From Prosthecomicrobium sp. N25 (GTDB taxonomy: Bacteria; Pseudomonadota; Alphaproteobacteria; Rhizobiales; Ancalomicrobiaceae), in the NCBI RefSeq assembly GCF_037203705.1, contig NZ_JBBCAT010000001.1, positions 1,213,418 to 1,277,417 of the forward strand: DNA of 64,000 bases, written 5' to 3'. Made by a program: the position numbers and the translations under genes. The notes under the pieces were generated by a model. The model saw nothing but the letters and a program-made list of their open reading frames with translations. It was not told the origin of the DNA and made no database searches. Below are positions 57,984 to 64,000 of the stretch, piece after piece. Each line of letters starts with the position of its first letter. The stretch's first letter is position 1.

Positions 57984-60944
57984 CTACTGCGCCGCCACCT
58001 TCATCCGCCGCTCCAACAGCCGCCGCGCCTCCTCGGCCGAGACCGGCTGCCCGTACAGATACCCTTGCGCGTATTCGCAGCCGAGCGCCGCCAGTTCGTC
58101 GGCCTGGTCCTGGGTCTCGACGCCCTCGGCGACGACCGTCATGCCGAGGTCGTGGCCGAGGCCCACGATGGTCCGCAGGAGGAGCGGGCGGTCGCGGCCT
58201 TCGCCGCGGACGAATTGCTGGTCGATCTTGATCGTGTCGAAGGGGAAGCGCTGCAGGTAGGCGAGGGAGGAGTAGCCGGTGCCGAAGTCGTCGAGGGCGA
58301 GGCTGGCGCCGAGCTCCTTGATGCGCACCAAGACCTTGGCGGTGTATTCCGGGTTCTCCATCACGAGGCTCTCGGTCACCTCGATCTTGAGCGAACCGCG
58401 CGCCACGTCGACGCGCGAGAGCACGGACTTCACGTCGTTGATGAGGTCGTGCCGGATGAGCTGGCGCGACGAGACGTTGACGCTGGCGAAGAGCGGCGGA
58501 TCCATCTCGTGGTCCTCCTGCCACTGCGACAGCTGCCGGGCGGTCTTCTCCAGGACGAACAGGCCGAGCGGGATGATCAGCCCCGTGCGCTCCGCCACCG
58601 CGATGAACTCCTGCGGCGGCACGCGCCCGCGCTTCGGATGGTCCCAGCGCATCAGCGCCTCGAAGCCGGCGATGCGGCCCTCCGCGAGGTCGATGATCGG
58701 CTGGTAGAGGATGCGGATCTCCTCCTTCTCGAGCGCCCGCCGCAGGTCCGCCTCGAGCGCCAGCGTGTCGCCGCCGTGGTTGCGCAGCGACGCCCGGAAC
58801 GCCTCGATCCGGTCGCCGCCGAGCCGCTTGGCGTGGTGCATGGCGATCTCGGCGTCCTTGATCAGCTCGTCCTCCTTGCGGGTCTGCCCGTCGAAGACCG
58901 CGATGCCGATCGAGGCGGTCAGGAACACCTCGCGCTCCCCGAAGGTGATCGGCGCCCGGATCGCCCGGCGGATCGAGTCCGCGAAGGCCGCGACCCGGTC
59001 CGGGTCCTGCTCGGAGATGAGGATGATGCCGAACTGGTCGCCCGAAACGCGCGCCAGGCTGTCCTGCGGCTTCAGCTGGCGGGACAGCCGCCGCGCCACG
59101 GTGAGCAGCATGGAATCGCCGACCGACAGGCCGAGGTTGTCGTTGACCTGCTTGAAGCGGTCGATATCGACCACGATGATCGACGGCCGCCCCGTGCCGT
59201 CCGCGCGGCTGCGCGCCAGCGCCGCGAAGACGCGGTCGAGGAACAGCTCCCGGTTCGGCAGGCCCGTCAGGTTGTCGTGCACGGCGTCGTGCAGGAGCCG
59301 CTCCTCGGTGGTCTTGGAGTCCGTCACGTCGAGCAGCGTGCCGACGCAGCGCACCACCTCGCCGTCGACCCCGAGCACTGGCCGCGCGCGCAGCTGGAAC
59401 CAGCGGAAATGGCCGTCCTCGCAGCGAAGCCGGAAGCCGAGCGAGATGCGCCCGCGCCGTTGCTCGACCACCGCGTCCAGCATGGCGCGGAAGCGGTCCC
59501 GGTCCTGCGGGTGCAGGATGTCGAGCCAGGAGCGGGCCGCCCCCTCGAGCGTCCCCGGCTCCACCCCGAGCACGTCCTCCGCCTCCGGGCTCACCCAGAT
59601 CTGGTCGCGCGCCACGTCCCAGTCCCAGATCATGTCGCCCGAGCCGACCAGCGCCAGCGCCCGCCGCTCCACGTCGTTGATCATGCCCGGGTTCACGGCC
59701 TGCCCCGTGAAGGCGTGCTGGATCACCGTGAAGCCGATCAGCATGACGATGAGCACCAGCCCGCCCGCCAGCGCCGGCTGCACGATGTCGTTGACGAGGC
59801 TGCCCGAGACCGTCAGCCCCGCCGCGATCAGCCAGAAGATCAGCAGGATCCAGGTCGGGATCAGCATGAAGGCGCGGTCGAAGCCGTGCGCCGCCATGTA
59901 GGCGATGAGCCCGGCCCCGACCACCGCCACCACGGCGAGCGACACCCGTGCGATCGAGGCCGCCATGACGGGATCTATGACCGCGACCCCCATCAGCCCG
60001 AGCAGGATCACGATGGTGGCGACCGCCACGTGGCTGTAGCTGACGTGCCAGCGGTTGAGGTTCAGGTAGCCGTAGAGGAACAGCACCAGCGCGGTCGCGA
60101 TGCCCACCTCGGCGCCCGCCCGGTAGATCTGGTCGGTCCCCGGCGGCACCCGGAACACCTTGTTCCAGAAGCCGAAGTCGATGCACAGATAGGCCAGCAC
60201 CGCCCACGCCAGCCCCGCCGTCGCCGGGAACATGATGGTCCCGCGCACCACGAACAGGATGGTCAGGAACAGCGCCAGGAGCCCCGAGATGCCGAGGATG
60301 ATGCCCCGGTAGAGCGTGAAGGCGTTGACGTTGTCCTTGTAGGCGTCCGGCTCCCAGAGGAGCAGCCGCGGCAGGTTCGGCGTCTTCAGCTCGACGATGA
60401 AGGTGACCACCGCCCGCGGGTCGAGCGTGATCAGGAAGACGTCCGCCTCCGTGCTCGGCTGCCGCTCCGGCGCGAAACCCTGGCTCGTGTTGATGGCGGT
60501 GATGCGGGCCGAGCCGAGGTCCGGCGACATCAGCTGCGAGCCCGCGAGCCGGAAGAACGGCGCCACCAGCAGACGGTCGATCTGGTCGTCGGAATTGTTG
60601 CGGAGCGCGAAGACCAGCCAGTCGGTCTCCGCCGCGCCCGGCCGCGAGGAGCGCACCTCGATGCGCCGGACGATGCCGTCCGGCCCCGGCGCCGTGGAGA
60701 CCTGCAGCCGCTCGCCGGCGTCGATGTGGTATTCGACGAGCCCCGTGATGTCGAGCACGGGCTTGTTCTGGCCGACGTCGATCGGCTCGACCGCCGCCGC
60801 CGCCCCGGCGAGGAACGGCGTCATCGCGAGTGCCAGCACGAGTGCCGCCAGCAATCCGGAAAGCAGCGCGAAAAGTCGGCCCGGCCCGGCCCCGCGGGCC
60901 GCCGGTCGCCTCGTTAACCCCCCGCGCGCATCGATCCCCGTCAC
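57984..60944 (-). CDS. Membrane 7TM-PAS-GGDEF-EAL c-di-GMP protein
   Basis: A 986-residue inner-membrane signalling protein. An N-terminal signal/anchor (about 22-50) precedes a periplasmic beta domain, then some seven helices (about 205-425), a PAS domain (about 440-550), GGDEF (about 560-720) and EAL (about 735-975). The GGDEF signature is degenerate (RVSGDQFGIIL), so cyclase activity is doubtful. The EAL signature is intact (GFEALMRWDHP; later LDDFGTGYSSLAYL and EGVET), predicting c-di-GMP phosphodiesterase activity. GTG start at 60944 with GGAG 6 nt upstream. The sensed signal is unknown. Confidence 0.92.
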   Translation of the reverse strand: MTGIDARGGLTRRPAARGAGPGRLFALLSGLLAALVLALAMTPFLAGAAAAVEPIDVGQNKPVLDITGLVEYHIDAGERLQVSTAPGPDGIVRRIEVRSSRPGAAETDWLVFALRNNSDDQIDRLLVAPFFRLAGSQLMSPDLGSARITAINTSQGFAPERQPSTEADVFLITLDPRAVVTFIVELKTPNLPRLLLWEPDAYKDNVNAFTLYRGIILGISGLLALFLTILFVVRGTIMFPATAGLAWAVLAYLCIDFGFWNKVFRVPPGTDQIYRAGAEVGIATALVLFLYGYLNLNRWHVSYSHVAVATIVILLGLMGVAVIDPVMAASIARVSLAVVAVVGAGLIAYMAAHGFDRAFMLIPTWILLIFWLIAAGLTVSGSLVNDIVQPALAGGLVLIVMLIGFTVIQHAFTGQAVNPGMINDVERRALALVGSGDMIWDWDVARDQIWVSPEAEDVLGVEPGTLEGAARSWLDILHPQDRDRFRAMLDAVVEQRRGRISLGFRLRCEDGHFRWFQLRARPVLGVDGEVVRCVGTLLDVTDSKTTEERLLHDAVHDNLTGLPNRELFLDRVFAALARSRADGTGRPSIIVVDIDRFKQVNDNLGLSVGDSMLLTVARRLSRQLKPQDSLARVSGDQFGIILISEQDPDRVAAFADSIRRAIRAPITFGEREVFLTASIGIAVFDGQTRKEDELIKDAEIAMHHAKRLGGDRIEAFRASLRNHGGDTLALEADLRRALEKEEIRILYQPIIDLAEGRIAGFEALMRWDHPKRGRVPPQEFIAVAERTGLIIPLGLFVLEKTARQLSQWQEDHEMDPPLFASVNVSSRQLIRHDLINDVKSVLSRVDVARGSLKIEVTESLVMENPEYTAKVLVRIKELGASLALDDFGTGYSSLAYLQRFPFDTIKIDQQFVRGEGRDRPLLLRTIVGLGHDLGMTVVAEGVETQDQADELAALGCEYAQGYLYGQPVSAEEARRLLERRMKVAAQ

Positions 60945-61096
60945 TCGAACTCCAGGAACTGCGCCCGCCGTCCGGACGCTCCGCGAATCGCGAGAGCCGC
61001 CGCTCGGTCACGGGCTCGTGAGCAGAGTTACCGGCTCTCCGGATCGACCACAAGTCGGCGCACACCCGATCGCCGCCGGACCCCCAAGGGGGAGCC

Positions 61097-61690
61097 TCAG
61101 CGCGGGCGGGCGTGCCAATCTTCGTCGACCACGGCGTAGAGCAGGTGGTCCTGCCAGAACCCGTTGATGCACAGGTACCGGCGGGCGTATCCCTCGCGTG
61201 TGAATCCGACCTTTTCGAGGAGACGGATGGAGGCCGCGTTGCTCGGCAGGCATGCCGCCTCGACCCGGTGCAGCCTGAGCGTCGTGAACGCGAAGGGCAG
61301 CGCCGCCCGGACCGCCGACGTCATGTAGCCCTTGCCCGCATGCGCCGCGCCCATCCAGTAGCCGAGCGCGCAGGACTGCGTCACCCCGCGCCGCACGTAG
61401 GAGAGCGTGAGCCCGCCGAGGAGCGCGTGGTCGGCGGAGCGGAAGAGGAAGAAGGGATAGCCGTGGTCGGCGCGGATCTCCTGCTGGTAGCGCTTGATCC
61501 GCCGCCGAAAGGCCGCCCGCTCCAGGTCGTCGACCGGCCAGGACGGCTCCCAGGGGGTGAGGAAGGCCCGGCTCTGCTCCCGGAGCGCCGCCCAGGCCGC
61601 ATGGTCGCTCATGGCCGGGGCGCGGAGGTAGAGGCCCTCCAGTCGGATGACCGGTCCCGGGTCGAAGGCCGCCGGCCGCAGGAAGGCCAT
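61097..61690 (-). CDS. GNAT-family N-acetyltransferase (RimJ/RimL type)
   Basis: A 197-residue acetyltransferase. The RimJ/RimL pattern is seen in the opening GPVIRLEGLYLRAPAMSDHA, LSYVRRGVTQSCALGYWMGAAHAGKGYM (the acetyl-CoA loop region) and the C-terminal NAASIRLLEKVGFTREGYAR. Members acetylate ribosomal-protein N-termini or small molecules; the substrate is unknown. It starts 17 bp after the M16 peptidase gene ends on the same strand, an arrangement common in relatives. Confidence 0.9.
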   Translation of the reverse strand: MAFLRPAAFDPGPVIRLEGLYLRAPAMSDHAAWAALREQSRAFLTPWEPSWPVDDLERAAFRRRIKRYQQEIRADHGYPFFLFRSADHALLGGLTLSYVRRGVTQSCALGYWMGAAHAGKGYMTSAVRAALPFAFTTLRLHRVEAACLPSNAASIRLLEKVGFTREGYARRYLCINGFWQDHLLYAVVDEDWHARPR

Positions 61691-61707
61691 GCCCGCCGCC
61701 TCCGCCC

Positions 61708-62985
61708 TCAGGCCGCCGCCGCGCGCGCCCCGAGCCGCCGCGCGATGCCGGACGGGTCGATCTCGGTCGCCGCCGGGCCGATCGTGGCGAGGGTCGGGCG
61801 CGACCCGGTGAACATCTCGCCGGCGAGCCGCCGCACCTGTTCGACCGTCACGGCCTCGATCCGCTGGGTGATCTCCCGCGTCTCCAGCGGCCGGCCGTAG
61901 ATGAGGATCTGCCGGGCGAGCTGGCTCGCCCGGGCGGTCGGGCTTTCCAGGCTCATCAGCAGGCCGGCGCGCATCTGCGCCTTGGCGCGCTCCACCTCGC
62001 GCGCCTCAAGGTCCGCGGCGATCCGCTCGATCTCGCCGAGCATGACCGGCATCAGCGCGTCGACGTCGTTCTCGCCGGTCGCCGCATGGATGCCGAACAG
62101 CCCGGTGTCGGCGTAGCCCCAATGAAAAGCCGAGATGGAGTAGCAGAGGCCGCGCTTTTCGCGCGCCTCCTGGAACAGCCTCGACGACATGCCGCCGCCG
62201 AGCGTGGAGGCGAGCACCTGCGCGGCGTAGTGGTCCGGTGAGGTGTAGGTACGCCCCTCGAAGCCGAGGGTGATCTGCACCTCCTGCAGGTCGCGCGCCT
62301 CCCGCCAGTCGCTCCCCTCGTAGCGTGCCGTCTCCTGGACTGGCGACGGACCGTCCGGGAGGACCCCGAACCGCTCCCGCGCGAGCCCGACCAGGGCCGC
62401 GTGGTCGATCGCCCCCGCGGCGGCGAGCACCATGGAGCCGCCCCGGTAGTGCGTGTCGAGGTATCCGCGCAGGTGATCCGGCGTGAAGCCCGCCACCGTC
62501 TCGGGCGTGCCCAGGATCGGCCGTCCGATCGACTGGCCCGGGAAGGCGGACTGCTGGAGCTGGTCGAAGACGTGGTCCTCGGGCGTGTCGTAGGCGGCGC
62601 CTATCTCCTGCAGAATGACGTGCTGCTCGCGCTTCAGCTCGCCGGCGTCGAAGACGGACTCGGTCAGGATGTCGGACAGGATGTCGACCGCCAGCGCCGT
62701 GTCGCCGCCCAGGATGCGCGCGTAGTAGGCGGTGCTCTCCACGCTCGTCGCCGCGTTGATCTCGCCGCCGACCGCCTCGATCTCCTCGGCGATCTGCCGG
62801 GCGTCGCGCCGCCGGGTGCCCTTGAAGGCCATGTGCTCGAGAAGATGCGAGATGCCGTGCTGCTCGGGCCGCTCCGAGCGCGCCCCCGCCGCCACCCAGA
62901 CGCCGACCGCCGCCGACTCCAGGTGCGGCATGGTCTCGGACACGACCGTCAGGCCGTTCTCGAGCTTCGTGACCTCGAACCCCAT
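61708..62985 (-). CDS. M16-family zinc peptidase (mitochondrial-processing-peptidase type)
   Basis: A 425-residue soluble metallopeptidase. The inverted zinc motif HxxEH is in GISHLLEHMAFKGT near residue 55, with the third ligand Glu in the following EIEAVGGEINAATSVEST region. The second half carries the family's substrate-binding repeat (GGGMSSRLFQEAREKRGLCY). This type is the bacterial ancestor of the mitochondrial processing peptidase. Placement right after thrC on the same strand is widely conserved in alphaproteobacteria. Confidence 0.95.
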   Translation of the reverse strand: MGFEVTKLENGLTVVSETMPHLESAAVGVWVAAGARSERPEQHGISHLLEHMAFKGTRRRDARQIAEEIEAVGGEINAATSVESTAYYARILGGDTALAVDILSDILTESVFDAGELKREQHVILQEIGAAYDTPEDHVFDQLQQSAFPGQSIGRPILGTPETVAGFTPDHLRGYLDTHYRGGSMVLAAAGAIDHAALVGLARERFGVLPDGPSPVQETARYEGSDWREARDLQEVQITLGFEGRTYTSPDHYAAQVLASTLGGGMSSRLFQEAREKRGLCYSISAFHWGYADTGLFGIHAATGENDVDALMPVMLGEIERIAADLEAREVERAKAQMRAGLLMSLESPTARASQLARQILIYGRPLETREITQRIEAVTVEQVRRLAGEMFTGSRPTLATIGPAATEIDPSGIARRLGARAAAA

Positions 62986-63037
62986 GCGCGCCCGATCCTC
63001 CCTGGCCCTGAGGCCCCCGCGTCCGTCCCCGGCCGCC

Positions 63038-64000
63038 TTAGTAGCCGATTTTGATCGCCCGCGTCTCGGCTTCGACGATGCGCTCGACCGTCATCAGGTC
63101 GGCGGGCACCACCCGGAACTTCTCCTCCCGCTGCATCATGCCGGCGAGCCAGGCCGGCAGGTGCGGGTGCACCCCCGCGGCGGCCGCGACGGCGTCCGGG
63201 AACTTGGCGGGATGCGCGGTCGCCAGCGTGATCATCGGCACGCCGCGCTCCAGGTGGTCGGTGGCGACCGCCACGCCCACCGCCGAATGCGGGTCGAGCA
63301 GGTAGCCGAGGTTCGAGAAGGTGTCGCCGATCACCTGCGCGGTCAGCGCCTCGTCGGCGCGGCCGGAGGCGAACATCGACCGGATCCAGGCGAGTGCCGG
63401 CGGGTGGATCGTGAAGGCCTTGCGCTGCGCCAGCTCGTGCATGGCGATACGCACCGCCGCCCCGTCCCGCGCGTAGGAATCGAAGAGCAGCCGCTCGAAG
63501 TTGGACGAGATCTGGATGTCCATGGACGGCGACGTCGAGGCGACCACCTCGCGCAGCTCGTAGGTGCCGGTCCGCATGGCGCGGTCCAGGATGTCGTTCA
63601 CGTTGGTGGCGATGACCAGCTTGGAGATCGGCAGCCCCATCCGCTTGGCCACGTAGCCGGCGAAGATGTCGCCGAAGTTGCCGGTCGGCACCGTGAAGGA
63701 GACGGGCCGGTGCGGCGCGCCGAGCGCGGAGCCGGCGACGAAGTAGTAGACGACCTGCGCGACGATGCGCGCCCAGTTGATCGAGTTGATGCCCGACAGC
63801 GAGACCCGGTCGCGGAACGAGAAGTGGTTGAACATCCCCTTCACGATCGCTTGCGCGTCGTCGAAGGTGCCCTCGACCGCCAGCGCGTGCACGTTCGGGT
63901 CCGGGATGGTCGTCATCTGCCGCTGCTGGACCGGCGAGACGCGGCCCTGCGGGAACATGATGAAGATGTCGGTGCGGTCGCGGCCCCGGAAGGCCTCGAT
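63038..64000 (-). CDS. thrC: Threonine synthase (5' end off the window)
   Basis: The last 321 codons of a PLP-dependent enzyme converting O-phosphohomoserine to threonine; the frame is open to the right edge. Visible family sequence includes DIFIMFPQGRVSPVQQRQMT, the glycine-rich phosphate loop TVPTGNFGDIFAGYVAKRMG and LDPHSAVGVAVA. The PLP-binding lysine lies in the missing part. An internal ATG at 63958 is not the start. It is followed by the M16 peptidase gene on the same strand. Confidence 0.96.
   Translation of the reverse strand: MEAFRGRDRTDIFIMFPQGRVSPVQQRQMTTIPDPNVHALAVEGTFDDAQAIVKGMFNHFSFRDRVSLSGINSINWARIVAQVVYYFVAGSALGAPHRPVSFTVPTGNFGDIFAGYVAKRMGLPISKLVIATNVNDILDRAMRTGTYELREVVASTSPSMDIQISSNFERLLFDSYARDGAAVRIAMHELAQRKAFTIHPPALAWIRSMFASGRADEALTAQVIGDTFSNLGYLLDPHSAVGVAVATDHLERGVPMITLATAHPAKFPDAVAAAAGVHPHLPAWLAGMMQREEKFRVVPADLMTVERIVEAETRAIKIGY

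Overview
The window is GC-rich, densely packed chromosomal DNA from an alphaproteobacterium, most likely of the order Hyphomicrobiales (Rhizobiales). The evidence is gene content and order: ubiA, a DUF6101 gene, pmbA, a CysQ-type phosphatase, a DUF4170 gene, an MsbA-like exporter, a DUF374 acyltransferase, waaA, lpxK and a DUF2093 gene in one block, and tldD, ialB and the coxB-coxA-ctaB-coxF-ctaG-ctaE-DUF983-surf1 series in another. I see no tRNA, rRNA, prophage, transposase or CRISPR array, so no species name is offered.

Layout: 0-2.4 kb, hisZ (cut by the window edge), hisS and a DUF427 gene. 2.9-6.1 kb, a GT2-GtrA glycosyltransferase and a chemoreceptor. 6.3-8.6 kb, groES-groEL with a CIRCE operator, a terminator and a 95-bp tandem duplication of the groEL tail. 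8.8-10.6 kb, a PAS-like protein, a short LOV photoreceptor and a HAD phosphatase. 10.7-16.9 kb, mutL, a second chemoreceptor, a scar of diverged rsmD and mutL tails, aqpZ and intact rsmD. 16.9-20.4 kb, rluB with a long RG-rich tail, tadA and a patatin-like lipase. 20.4-23.5 kb, twin fluoroacetate-dehalogenase-type hydrolases with a divergent LysR regulator. 23.5-26.2 kb, a possible small RNA, purD and a LuxR-type regulator. 26.3-36.1 kb, ubiquinone and lipid A/Kdo genes. 36.2-44.1 kb, a mini-lipoprotein, a Kef-type antiporter, a papain-like amidohydrolase, tldD, a TauE/SafE permease, an orphan papain-like protein, a PPOX flavoprotein and ialB. 44.4-51.5 kb, the aa3-type cytochrome c oxidase operon, preceded by a perfect FNR/FixK-type box. 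51.5-57.7 kb, a sorbosone-dehydrogenase-like protein, a methyltransferase, a surf1 remnant, and divergent katG and oxyR. 58-64 kb, an EAL-type c-di-GMP protein, a GNAT acetyltransferase, an M16 peptidase and thrC (cut by the window edge).

How the genes work together: the lipid A block supplies Kdo transfer (WaaA), lipid A 4'-phosphorylation (LpxK) and probably lipid export. The cox operon encodes the three core oxidase subunits plus heme O synthesis, CuB insertion and SURF1. OxyR and KatG form a peroxide-response pair. TldD and PmbA/TldE would form one heterodimeric protease although their genes lie 10 kb apart.

The least ordinary content is a set of recombination scars. Partial, diverged copies of mutL plus rsmD, and of surf1, each lie at the far side of apparently added genes, and the groEL tail is tandemly duplicated. 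Other items worth a second look are the LOV/PAS pair, the twin dehalogenases, the orphan papain-like protein and the candidate small RNA.
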